From contig NW_005178537.1 in assembly GCF_000350225.1 (NCBI RefSeq), positions 1 to 30,996 of the forward strand: 30,996 nt of DNA. Reading direction: 5' to 3'. A model generated the notes under the pieces. That model did no database searches, was not told where the DNA came from, and saw nothing but the letters and a program-made list of their open reading frames with translations. The DNA comes from Chondrus crispus. Taxonomy: Eukaryota > Rhodophyta > Florideophyceae > Gigartinales > Gigartinaceae. Below are positions 18,973 to 27,940 of this stretch, piece by piece. The first letter of the stretch is position 1; each line of letters begins with the position of its first letter. The position numbers and the translations under genes were made by a program.

Positions 18973-19818
18973 TCACACGTACAGCCCCGCGACCTCGGCA
19001 AGGACGAACGGCTGCGAACCCCTTCCGCCGGGAAGGCAGAGGGCCAAGGCCATGCGATCGACGTACTCAGCCTCGGCCACGCTATACACGAACGTACGGT
19101 CACAGGGGATTTCGCCGGGGATTTGGTTTCCGGCACCATCGCCCTCCGCCATGAGGCAGACAAGCGCCGCAGCGGCCTGATCGATAAGACCGGCGCCCCT
19201 GATCTTGAGGATGCGGGCAAGATCAGGGCGCACCTCGGGTTGAGAAATTATCTCGGCTATAGTCACGCCCGACCGGGCATGGCGACCCCAGGGGAACCGG
19301 AGACGGCTCAGCGGTAGGGACGCCGACCGTTCGTAGACCGCGCCCAGCCACCTCGTCGAGCTGTGCGATGCACCTCGGTGGCCCTCCCCCGACGGACGGA
19401 CAACGTCCCATGGCGATCCGGGACGACCGGAACGCCCTTGGGCCCTGTACGGATCAGGGCGCGGCGGAGGGGGTGGCGTTGGCACGGCTCCCGTGGAGCC
19501 AGAGGGACCGGCCGAAGCCATCGGCAGCGGTAGGCCACGGGCGGCAGGGGAACCCGACCGGAGATGACTTTCGCCGGCGTGGTACGCGGGACCTCCGACG
19601 ACGCCGACCACGGAGGTCCCCAACTCCCCCGAGATCGTGGAATCCCGGGACGGACGCGTCTTCTGGAAGGCGGTGAGCTGCGACGACGGAGCCGCCGGAG
19701 AACCCGCACCGGGCGAACCCGCACCCGTAGGACGGAGAGTCAGCAGCGGGGCCCCGACTGACCCCGACGAACCAGGGGGAGCACCTCCCTCGCGCGACGG
19801 AGAGGGGGGGTTGCTCAT
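18973..19818 (-). CDS. Antisense protein of element B, N-terminal part (unknown function)
   Basis: An open frame of 281 codons starting at ATG 19818 and ending at TGA 18973-18975. The first 175 residues are Ser/Pro/Gly-rich and probably disordered, with a Pro run. From about residue 183 the sequence becomes globular (VTIAEIISQPEVRPDLARIL, then hydrophobic helices with QAAAALVCLMAEGD), and this continues in the same frame beyond the TGA into the 17494-18915 ORF. The abrupt stop inside what reads as a folded domain suggests a nonsense change, though recoding cannot be excluded. No family recognised. The gene is transcribed against gag-pol if at all; a TATATA lies on its strand near 20299-20304. 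Confidence 0.6.
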   Translation of the reverse strand: MSNPPSPSREGGAPPGSSGSVGAPLLTLRPTGAGSPGAGSPAAPSSQLTAFQKTRPSRDSTISGELGTSVVGVVGGPAYHAGESHLRSGSPAARGLPLPMASAGPSGSTGAVPTPPPPPRPDPYRAQGRSGRPGSPWDVVRPSGEGHRGASHSSTRWLGAVYERSASLPLSRLRFPWGRHARSGVTIAEIISQPEVRPDLARILKIRGAGLIDQAAAALVCLMAEGDGAGNQIPGEIPCDRTFVYSVAEAEYVDRMALALCLPGGRGSQPFVLAEVAGLYV

Positions 19819-21454
19819 AACACGGGCGGAAGATGGCGCGCCCCACTAAGAAGATGGGCGCAAAGTAACGACGTAGAGGAATCTCGGAGGAAGGGAAAGT
19901 GCGATCACGAGAGCGAGGGAAAACAGAGGTGACTGAGCCGCGGAAGTGGCGCAGGCAACGGCTCGCCACGGGGATTATACGAAGAAGGATACCCCCCGGT
20001 CGATACGACTAACCACCGCCGCCCGGTCTAAAAATAGAACAAATTACGGAGGGCAACCACGACGGCAGAAGCTCCACGGGACGGCCTTCGGTTCAGACAG
20101 CGGTGCACCGCCCACCGAAATTCGCGGAGAACAGGCAAGACGATCTCCGAATTCAGGACCAACCCCCTTCCGCCACCGCCGAGGACGACCCCTGAGACTC
20201 GCGGCGCCCCCTCGACGCGACCACCGTCGCGCGCGCGACGTAAGGCGCCGCCACTACACGGCGACGAAGAAGTGGAGACAGGCCTCTACGCGCCAGCCTA
20301 TATACCCGACGAAAGAGCGCCGACCGTCGGCAAAGCCACCCCACGCTCCTCGATGCCGTGCTCTCACCCTCGGCGGTCGACCGAGCGACATCAGAGGCGA
20401 GTGGCAGGGGGTCAACGGGATGAACGGCACCCGCGCCCTCGCCCGGCATGAGGGTGGCAACACGCGACGACGCGTCGAACCGAAGGTAAGCGGGCTTGGT
20501 TCGCGGAAGGGGACTGGGGGGTTGGCCGACGCAATTACGCTATGCGACGAGCCACGCGGGACAGGACACTACGGGGTTCTACAACTGGCGTTGGCGGGGA
20601 GAGGGGGAGCGACAGGATCCTCCCACGTCGCAAGGTACAGAACGAGACCCCTCCCCTCTGCTGTCGTCTACGGCGGCTCAAGCTCGCGAGCTGTGGTGTG
20701 AGAAGGTACGGCGACCACCGCAGAGGAGGCTGACCGACGGCTATGTCATAAGGAGAGGGTACCCATAGGGCGCGGAGCTCGCAGTACAAGACGGAACCAC
20801 CGACCGGTCGTGGTAAGGAGGGGACCGCGGGCAATTCGAAGGAGGGATGCCGCCTCCCGTCACAGTCTACCGACCCCCAGGAAGAAGACGTATACGCCAA
20901 AGGAGTTGCGGAAGAGCGGGGAAACGGCGAGACGAGCCGACCTACGGCGTGATCGCATGCGACGAGATCGGCGGGGGGGGTGATCGGGCCCTCCGACGCG
21001 CTCATCGACGACCTCGCCCACGCCCTGGACCGAGTCGCCCTATTTCCGAGGACTGCGGGCTTGGCTCGCACGGCGCTTCGGGGCACTCATCACCCCCACC
21101 ACGGCGGAAACAAAAGAGGACCCACTGAATCGCTGGGAGTGGACCTCCCCCGCACAGAAGAAGGACACTCGCCGACATCGCGCTCGCGTGACGGAGGCGG
21201 CGAGTGGGAGGGCCAAGACGCAGAGCGGTTCCGCGCGCCTCATCGCGGAGAGAAACGCGGGCACGGAGACGAATGACCTCGGAGGAGCAGCGACGGGGCG
21301 GGAAAGACGGTGCAGACACCAAGCGGTGCCGAGACGAGAACGCGACCGACAGTGACAATGAATTGGAAGGATCCCGCGCGCGAAGGAGGTGGAGAAGGAC
21401 CGAGGGCGAGCAAGACCTGCTTGAACCGGAGGCGCACCCCCCCTACCCACACAC
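19819..21454. other. Region upstream of the antisense gene in B, no recognised gene
   Basis: This holds the presumed leader and promoter of the antisense gene. Frames on both strands (for example 19946-20701 on plus, 20535-21086 on minus) are Arg- or Ser-rich without motifs and are not supported as genes. It ends at the second palindrome-polypurine module. Confidence 0.45.
20298..20304 (-). promoter_or_regulatory. TATA-like box upstream of the antisense gene
   Basis: On the minus strand the sequence reads GGGTATATAGGC, a good TATA match, about 480 bases upstream of the antisense ATG at 19818. A weaker A/T-rich site (CTATTTTTAG) lies near 20028-20037. Either could set the start of an antisense transcript. 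Inferred. Confidence 0.3.
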
Positions 21455-21487
21455 GTGAACGCGGATGTTCACGCGTAAGGGGGGGGG
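21455..21487 (+). other. Terminal palindrome plus polypurine tract of element B
   Basis: GTGAACGCGGATGTTCAC (21455-21472) is followed by AAGGGGGGGGG (21477-21487), three bases before the 3' LTR. This is the expected plus-strand primer site. It duplicates the module at 15201-15232. Confidence 0.8.
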
Positions 21488-21490
21488 CCG

Positions 21491-22129
21491 TGTAGCATAA
21501 CCGCCGGCTACTGTACTATACATTAGATTTAGAATTAGATCTAACGCTGTAAGGTACGGGCCTTACAGCGTGCGCGCGCGCATACCTTACAGCGCGCCCG
21601 CACTAACACGTGTACCCCACGTGTAGCACACGTGTGCTGTCAGCCCTGACGGCTGACAGCGTTACAGTGCGGGCCGACCCGCACTGTCCACAGTAAGCCG
21701 ACTACAGTACAGTCCGTACTGTACTGTAGACGGTTAATTAACTTGTACAATAAATATAGGGAGCGACCGCCGGCGGAGGGGACGAGGACAGGCAACCCTC
21801 CACCGACGGTCGACCACCCAGCTTACTTTACTCACACCGCCGTTCCGCGAGTAGTTACCACCGAGCGGGTAGTGGACGCGCGCGACACCGCGGCGAGCTG
21901 TGATCCGCCTCCGCCCGTCAGTACCGGATCGTCAACCGGTACTGCTCCGGGGCGTCGAGGCGTGGATCCGCTTGCCTACGCGCGCGTCCCCGCCGACCAC
22001 GCTCTACCACCCGCTACCGGCCCGCTTCCGGTGGCGTTGGTTGGTTCAAGACCCTCGGTACGCCGATCCGGGGTCTTCCGCCGAACATCGCGAACACCCC
22101 TCCGCCGTGTGTGGGGTGATTATGCGACA
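21491..22129 (+). repeat. 3' LTR of element B
   Basis: A 639-bp copy of 7244-7882 with the same TG...CA ends. I count 17 substitutions and no indels, about 2.7 percent; 13 are transitions. Several fall in hairpin loops (7312-7313 and the 7399-7403 loop) and one disrupts the centre of the 24-bp palindrome. It abuts a direct repeat of the neighbouring tyrosine-recombinase element at 22130. Confidence 0.96.
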
Positions 22130-22149
22130 GGTGGGTCTTCACCCGCATA
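22130..22149. repeat. Left terminal direct repeat of the tyrosine-recombinase element
   Basis: GGTGGGTCTTCACCCGCATA matches 27921-27940 at 19 of 20 bases. It starts immediately after the 3' LTR of B, so it may be truncated on its left side. Confidence 0.6.
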
Positions 22150-22184
22150 GAATGCGGGTGAAGACCAGGTGTATTACACCCTGG
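22134..22184. repeat. Two consecutive hairpins at the left end of the tyrosine-recombinase element
   Basis: A perfect inverted repeat with 15-base arms and a 3-base loop (22134-22166) is followed by a second with arms ACCAGGTGT and ACACCCTGGT (22164-22184, one bulged base). Dense palindromes at the terminus may be recombination-site or replication structures of the element; that is inference. Confidence 0.6.
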
Positions 22185-22223
22185 TGTACACGGACGCGAA
22201 GACCAAGTAGACCGGAGATGCGC

Positions 22224-23880
22224 TCATGCGGGACGCAGGTGCGCAAAGAACCACTCTGAGTCTGCGGAGACGACATTTCTACTGCCGAAATAAACCCCAA
22301 ACATAGTCTCCGAAGTCCAGTCCAGCCTCTGCATTATCCAAACCTTGGTGAACTGGAGGTTGAGTAGTTCGTTGAACCCCCCGATGCGGCCGCTGTGGGA
22401 TCCGTAGTAGTAGCCGTCGGGAGGTGACGCCTTAATCAGTAGCAATGCACGTTCTATGCCCTGGGCGAGGTTCGCCGACCCGACGGGATGTGCAGCGCGC
22501 AAATTGTACCAGCCCGCGCTGGGCGGGCGGACCGCCACCTGTAGTATAACTCCCTGGGGCTGGATTTAGATTAGATCAGCTACTATAGAGCCCGAGCTCC
22601 ACAGTACGACGCGCACTCGCGCGCGTTCTGTCAGCACCGAATGCTGACAGCCCTACAGTACGCGCGACCCGCACCCACTACTGTAGCCGACCACAGTAGC
22701 ACTATAGTACAGTACGTACTGTACTGTAGTATGACAGACTAACTTGTACATTAAATACGTGAGCGGACTGACGGCGACGGGGGAGGACAAGCACGAGCTT
22801 GTCCAGAACCCAAGCCTCTGGTCAAGCTCGCCACGCTTATTTTAGAACAGGTTCCCACTAGCCCGTATCTAGTTAGGAGCCAAGCAGGCAGGGGACGCGC
22901 GAGCACGCGAGCGAGCCTAGATCCGCCTCCGCCCGTCAGCGCTGGTACGTCACCCAGCGCTGCGCCGGGGCGTCGAGGCGTAGATCGGCCCGCGCGTGCG
23001 TGCGTCCCTGACCGTACCCGCTCTACCACTGCTACCCGGGCTCGCCCGGTTACGTTAGCTGGGGTTGCTTCCCTTCTCTGATCAGGGTCTAGCAGGACTG
23101 TGCATACACCCCCTCGACATTGGGGTGTTTATACGACATCACCCAGCCGCGAAAGAGATCATTCACCGCAGTCCCTGGCTCCCATGTAGGGGATGAAGGA
23201 TACGACAGCAGGAGCGGGCGGCGCAGCGACTTCCCTTTGCGATGCGTGAGCCGTACAGTAAGGCATTGATCTGTGAGAGTGACGTCCGCCGCCGTGACAT
23301 GAGCGACTGACACCGAACGACATTGGAAAATAAACGAGAAAATTGCCAAAGCGCAACATCCAATTTCCGACATTGCACTGGCTTGGAGACCATATTCCAA
23401 CACCTGCCGCATTACACCTGCTGTCAGCCCTGCCGTGGCTGTGTGCTCACCACCAGCCTGCTCTTCCTTACGCGCATACGCCTTCAACAGGTCGCGGACG
23501 CGCTTCGTGCGGGTTGGAGAGGCATAGCCAACATCCCCGTGATATCTCGCGATAGCCGAAATATAGCGGAGGTCGGCCCGACTCGGCCCTCGAGGGACAG
23601 AAAGCCGATGAATGCGAGTACGTCTCCCTCCTCAGCCGGGTGTGGGTGGCGACACTCCTCATCGCAGAACAGGAGCCATTTGCGAACTTGGGTAAGCCGG
23701 TTCCTCCACATGCTCTCTGAGCGAGCGTACTGCACCAGCAATGCCGTCGCCTCCTGCGCCCCTCCCGTGGCGCCTGCAGTTCCGGTCCGTGCGAACACAT
23801 CCGCCCGGATCCCCATCTCCCAATCCTCCCTCAACTGATCTCGGCTAGGACCACCGACCAGGCGGGATTGACAGACTTCT
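22224..23880 (-). pseudogene. Tyrosine recombinase, split by a solo LTR
   Basis: The N-terminal SAM-like part (about 23880-23490: DWEMGIRADVF, then LTQVRKWLLFC) and the catalytic half are in adjacent frames. The box I Arg lies in FIFQCRSVSVAH, a conserved RKGK follows at the beta-hairpin, then the 599-bp solo LTR. The C-terminal piece (22224-22538) has HSGR of the HxxR motif and a candidate nucleophile Tyr in MFGVYF. Removing the LTR with one target duplication rejoins the frame exactly, so the LTR landed in an open gene. This enzyme would insert circular element DNA by site-specific strand exchange. It is now dead: the insertion and at least one frameshift upstream break it. Confidence 0.85.
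22540..23138 (+). repeat. Solo LTR C, related to the LTR of B
   Basis: A 599-bp sequence starting TGTAGTATAAC and ending TATACGACA, with the same order of elements as the LTR of B: U3 hairpins (22628-22650 and 22702-22729), TTGTACATTAAATA, then a GC-rich part. Flanks are CCACC at 22535-22539 and TCACC at 23139-23143, a 5-bp target duplication with one change. There is no internal element, so it is a solo LTR left by LTR-LTR recombination. Divergence from the LTR of B is large, so it is a sister family. Confidence 0.88.
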
Positions 23881-24750
23881 CTGCGCGAAGCAGCGGTGCG
23901 TGGCACCCACCGGGGTCGAGCACGACCATGTGCGAGCTCAGCGCGCGCAAGCGCGCGAGCCAAGCTTGAGCAGGCCAATTCGGAGCCCACAGTATCCCCT
24001 TTCCTCCCTCCGCCTCGATCTTGCGCACCACCAGCGGAAGCATGTCGAACGGCAGATTCCACAGCCGGCCCGTCCCGTCCCCCAGTTGTCCTCCATCTGC
24101 GTGCGCAGGAACTTCTTCCGGGCAACCATGTTTTCTCCCAGCGGTCGAGAGGCGAAGACGATGTGGTCCAAGCGATATTCGCACGCAATTTACTTCCATC
24201 GGGAGTCCGTAAGCCTCGCGTCGCCCGGATCCCATGTCCGGGACAGGGCATCCGCGAAGCGGTTAACCGCGGAGGGTATCCAACGGGCCTCTATCTTGAC
24301 CCCCAGAACGCGCAGTAGCACCTCCAACTTGCGGAGCTTCACCATCATTGCCTTGCTCGCGGACACCATTGTGTTGAGGATGTACACTACGGCTTGGTTG
24401 TCCTCGTGCAAGAGCAGTTGGCGGACGCGAGATCCTGAGACGTATTCGGCAAAGTGTCGATAGAGAAGCAGACGTACGGCGCGGAGCTCCCTCAAAGTAA
24501 TCGACTGCGCTCTGTCCTCAGCGTTCCAAAAACCGCGACCCTCCCACAAACCCGGCAATCCAGCGCCCGTTTCCAAACCGAGGGTGCCTCCATGCCCGAC
24601 GTCGGCTGCGTCGCTGTGCATGGTGAGTTGCGGGTCGGGCCTGATGAGATCTCTACCCTCGCCACGGGTGAGCGAACGCCAGTAGCGCAGGTCGCGCAGG
24701 GACTGGCGGCAGAGGCGCATTTTCGATGACCGCGGCCGTCCCCCAGCCTC
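23881..24750 (-). pseudogene. RNase H and methyltransferase-like region of the tyrosine-recombinase element
   Basis: The frame 24720-24190 carries DIRS-type RNase H motifs: RQSLRDLRYWRSL, HSDAADVGHG, TLRELRAV, LLHEDNQAVVYI and WIPSAVNRFADALSR, giving the acidic D-E-D-D set. TAA at about 24190 interrupts it. The frame then reads on (LDHIVFASRPLGENM) and shifts near 24060 into LWNLPFDMLPLVVRKI and WAPNWPAQAW. That stretch resembles the methyltransferase-like segment found between RNase H and recombinase in DIRS elements; the NPPF-type motif expected there reads NLPF. Two lesions in 600 bases show the copy is a fossil. Confidence 0.8.
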
Positions 24751-26000
24751 TCTATGCAGCGTACCGTTCCCGGTGGCTTCGCCGCCGAACCCCCACTGGT
24801 AGCTCCGACTCCAGTCTCCCGCCGGGGGCTCGGCCCTGGACCCCTCGGAGCTCCGCGCAGCGTACTACGGGGTGGGGGCGCGCTTCGCGCGCAGCAACCC
24901 CCCCTTCGTACTTGGACCTCGCTCCTTGCGTGTAGTGCAATGTGCCTGGCAGGCCGCGAACACAATCCGACGGTCAAACAAAAAGAAGGAAAGCAACAAC
25001 AGCAACAACCACTGCCGATGGCACGCGCTACGGAGCGTTCGAGACTCCCTTTCCCCTTGTGTGGGCTTGCGGCCCACGGTAGCTCGACTCCGACGGGGGG
25101 GTTAGGGAAAGATACCTGGCCCGGGAAGATGATGGTGGTAGAGACTTGTGAAGACTTGAGTGCTCGACGAGTGCGGGTTGGGCTTGTCTACGAGAATGTA
25201 ACCGCGGTTCGCTGGGTTGTAAGGCCAATGCTCGACGAGCGTCTTCAGCACCTTGTGTGTAATTCAAGGTCTTCGCCGGGGGCTTGTTCAGCACTACCCG
25301 ACGGGATGGTAACCGTGTATCAACGCTACTACCGACGTGTTGCCCGATGGCTAAAAACACCCTCACCAGCGCGATTGCGATCGCGGTAGGCGGTACCAAC
25401 TCTGTCTTATACAGTAAGACCTTCGACGGAGGCGTCGTTGCAACAGCCTTCCGACGGAACTTGAAACAGTAGCAGCGCTACACAACGTGTTACCCGTTGG
25501 CTAAAACACCTACAACGGATCGGTCGCAACCAACTCCAATGGAACCAACACAATCAAGGGAAAATAGATGTAGAGATAGAAAAGGTAAAAGGATAAGGAA
25601 AAGGAATGGGACCCCGAGCAGTAGAGGATGTCGTTAGCAGCGTAGAAGTGAAGCGCGTCGCGTGAACGGAAGCGGCCTTCGACGAAGGCGAGATCTAACT
25701 CCGGCAACTCGGGTTACCTTTACTGACTTGGTGGTCAGAGGGCTAAGGTATATATCGCCCCGCCGGAGCCACTACAGTAGCTCACGGCGCTAGATCCTAG
25801 ATCTAAGCTAGTGTCAGCAAAATTAATGGCAACTAATTAACTAAATAAAATAAAATAATTAAGAATTAAAACTGTGCAATTATTCACACGTGTGTCCCCC
25901 AACCCGGACTACTTTTCATATCGAAATATTTTCCTTTCTTTTCACCCCCCTTTTCAGGTGCGTATTGCACTACATTGCGCTCCATTCCGGTTCCAGTCTC
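24751..26000. other. Insertion of about 1.2 kb between RT and RNase H
   Basis: RT homology stops near 26020 and RNase H homology resumes near 24740, whereas these domains are normally adjacent. The intervening DNA has no recognisable gene. It includes an imperfect direct repeat (25319-25365 and 25473-25512, sharing ACGTGTT(A/G)CCCG and TGGCTAAAA), a purine-rich stretch (25555-25610), a TATATA at 25750 and an AT-rich block (25820-25890). It may be a nonautonomous element. Exact edges and a target duplication could not be fixed. Confidence 0.5.
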
Positions 26001-26998
26001 CGTTGCCCGCTTCTCGGGCAGGCTCATGTCGAAGTAGATCGACAGAGTGTAGAACCGGGCGAGCGGGAGCGCGAGAGTTACCGATACACAGACGCCGCAA
26101 AAATGTCGCAGTAGTTCCAACGACACAAGGCGGCGGTTCCGTTGCGCCAACAGCAGCATCCTTTTGGCCAAAGCCCTCACACGCGCCACTTTCTTGTCGG
26201 ACACATACAAGCGCATCTCCTCGGTGTCGATGTGCACCCCGAGGTGGTCTATCCTGCGGCTCCCCTCCCAACAACCCTTCATCGGGTGCCTCTCGATCCC
26301 CAGGCGCTCGAAGAGCCGCCCAAGTCTCCGCCGTGCGCGGGTACAGTCCTGCGGACCTGCTCCTCTTCCGAAAGGTGTGGGAGCTGTCAAAAAGTCGTCG
26401 ATGTAAGGCAGAACCCGAAACTTCATCTTCTCTCTGATGTACTGAACCAGCGGCCGCAACAGCTTCGTAAACCAGAGCACCGAGCGACACAATCCAAATG
26501 GCAGAGCGATGCAGCGGTATACCCCACCATCGTACCGAAATGGGAAGTAGTCGCGCACATCTGGGTGCAAATAGAAATGTCGATACCCGCTCTGTATGTC
26601 CCACGACATTAACATATCTCCCCTCTGTATATCCGCGGCAAAGGAGGGTATCGTTTCCATCTTGATACTCCCCCGCAGCCAGTGCTTGCTCTGCCGATGC
26701 AAGTTCACGAAGAACCTTCCCGTCCTGTCCTCCCCCTCCCCTTGCCACACGGTGAACGCCGAAAGATATCATCTTCCCCTCCCGCACTTTCTCGCCCGCC
26801 TCCTCGTTGCTTACCGGCTCATAGATCCCTTCCCGACACCCCTTCTCCAGATCCGCCCTCCTAAAACCCTTGTCTTCCTCCGATTCGGGGATCTCTCCTA
26901 GTACGAGCCCCTCCGTAAACGGCTCGGTTGGCAAGTCCCGAATGCCAAACGGGATAGCTCGCACCAGGTATTCTGACGCCCCGAGTTCCGAGCGCTAG
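26001..26998 (-). pseudogene. Reverse transcriptase of the tyrosine-recombinase element, frameshifted
   Basis: The start of the domain (GASEYLVRAIPFGIRDLP, then GEIPESEEDKGF) is in one frame down to MISFGVH near 26752. It continues one base out of register as VWQGEGEDRTGRFFVNLH from 26750, so a single-base frameshift breaks it. Catalytic motifs are preserved: SWDIQSGYRHFYL (first Asp) and YIDD at about 26394-26405. The DIRS motif SIYFDMS marks the end of the thumb/linker at about 26022. It would copy the element RNA into DNA. The frame upstream begins just after a TAG near 27000. Confidence 0.85.
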
Positions 26999-27077
26999 GA
27001 GGCGGACCTCAAGGACGTCCTCCTCCACAAGGGTTGTCCCCCGGCCACCATTGTGGGACCCTCTGCCTAGTGGGCCG

Positions 27078-27719
27078 TCACTCTGACTGGGGAGCCCCGG
27101 AGGAAATCCTCTGCAGGTTGCGTCCTCTGGCCCTCTCGAGTCGAGACTTCGCCAGCTGCTTCGCCGCCTCGACCTCCAACCTGGAGGTGAGGGCTTCTCG
27201 TGCCGTGCGGTAAGACTCGGATAAGACCGCATCATGGCCCTGTTCGACAAGAAAGGACATCTGGCGAGCGGCTTCTACTCCCTGTTCTGTCATGTCCCGG
27301 AAGTACTGTGCCCTCATCCACAGGACCTCTAGAGCCGCCCGCATCGATTCCTTAGCCAACTTGAGCCTCCTTCGCATGTCTTCTAAACTTCTTTCTTGAT
27401 CTTTGGCCACCGTCATGGCAGCCAATCCCAGTTCCGTCCAAACGCAGGCGTTTACGTACTCCAATTCTTTTCCGGATCGCCGGTCCTTGAACTTGAGATC
27501 GGCGAGGAACGCGTCCTGGGGAGGTTTAAAATAACCCATGTGCGTAACGGGCACGTATGGGCCCCTCTCAAAGACGCTTCCCCCGCCTACCAACTTCGAG
27601 GAATTCAGCTCGGTGACAACCACACCGTAGTCGCGGCGCGCCGGCTTCGCGATAGCTCAGGTGGCCCGCAATGCAGCCGCCGGCGCGGCGGGGGCGGGGT
27701 TGTCAGTCGGTCCTGCCAT
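27078..27719 (-). pseudogene. ORF1 (putative Gag) of the tyrosine-recombinase element
   Basis: ATG at 27719-27717 opens a frame of 20 residues (Pro/Ala-rich) that meets TGA at 27659-27657 and then continues in the same frame to 27078, giving about 213 codons in all. The later part is helical and charged (QERSLEDMRRRLKLAKESMR, then RLEVEAAKQLAKSRLERARG), compatible with a coiled-coil structural protein. It sits directly upstream of RT, where DIRS and PAT elements keep a Gag-like ORF1. No zinc knuckle is seen. Assignment rests on position and composition. Confidence 0.5.
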
Positions 27720-27920
27720 GATTCTTCGGCAGCACGCTGTGTGTGTCGCGTAGAATTCGTCGCCGCCCGGAGTGGTGGGGGAATTTCTCAGAGAGATATA
27801 GACATGCCGAGGGACGGCGGCGATCGCGGGGACCCTGGGCGCTGCGCTTATATACCTCCGGGTCGCCGCGGTGCGACGTTCGGCTGACTGTAAGCCCCGT
27901 ACACCTGCTCGCTACTCCTT

Positions 27921-27940
27921 GGTGGGTTTTCACCCGCATA
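27921..27940. repeat. Right terminal direct repeat of the tyrosine-recombinase element
   Basis: GGTGGGTTTTCACCCGCATA, one base different from 22130-22149. It lies 200 bases upstream of the ORF1 ATG, fitting a 5' terminal repeat. The inverted arm present at the left copy is missing here. Confidence 0.6.

Larger units (their letters stand above)
7244..22129 (+). mobile_element. Giant Ty3/gypsy retrotransposon B with 6.2 kb antisense cargo
   Basis: Two 639-bp direct LTRs enclose gag, a pol with chromodomain, and an unusually long segment after pol. Total length is 14,886 bp, about twice element A. The LTRs differ at 17 of 639 positions by my count, with no indels. The five bases before the left LTR (CTTAC) do not match those after the right LTR (GGTGG), so there is no target-site duplication. 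Pol has three in-frame stops, so the copy is not autonomous. The extra 3' region carries an antisense gene and lies between two copies of a palindrome-plus-polypurine module. Confidence 0.92.
22130..27940 (-). mobile_element. Tyrosine-recombinase (DIRS-like) retroelement, decayed
   Basis: Minus-strand gene order ORF1, RT, RNase H, methyltransferase-like region, tyrosine recombinase. RT linked to a tyrosine recombinase rather than a DDE integrase defines the DIRS order. A 20-bp direct repeat, 19 of 20 identical, lies at 22130-22149 and 27921-27940. Such direct repeats fit the split-repeat ends of PAT/Ngaro-type elements better than the inverted ends of DIRS-1, but an inverted arm is also present at the left. 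Decay includes frameshifts, stops, an insertion of about 1.2 kb and a solo LTR. The left end is cut by the LTR of B, and the right boundary is approximate. Confidence 0.8.

Noticed and set aside
17494..19818. Antisense gene as an envelope protein
   Set aside because: No signal peptide, membrane segment or cleavage site is visible, and it is on the wrong strand for an env.
19946..20701. Plus-strand frame of 251 codons
   Set aside because: Basic, low-complexity composition and no domain; overlaps the presumed leader of the antisense gene.
22130..22189. Possible missing start of the element A 5' LTR displaced by B
   Set aside because: On the minus strand it also begins TGTAC and contains CCCGCAT/ATGCGGG, but beyond those short motifs it does not align with 1-222, and it matches the 27921 repeat far better.
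25319..25512. Direct repeats read as a CRISPR-like array
   Set aside because: Only two imperfect copies about 150 bases apart, in eukaryotic retroelement DNA.
27396..27887. Plus-strand frame of 163 codons
   Set aside because: Lies opposite ORF1 of the tyrosine-recombinase element and has shadow-type composition.
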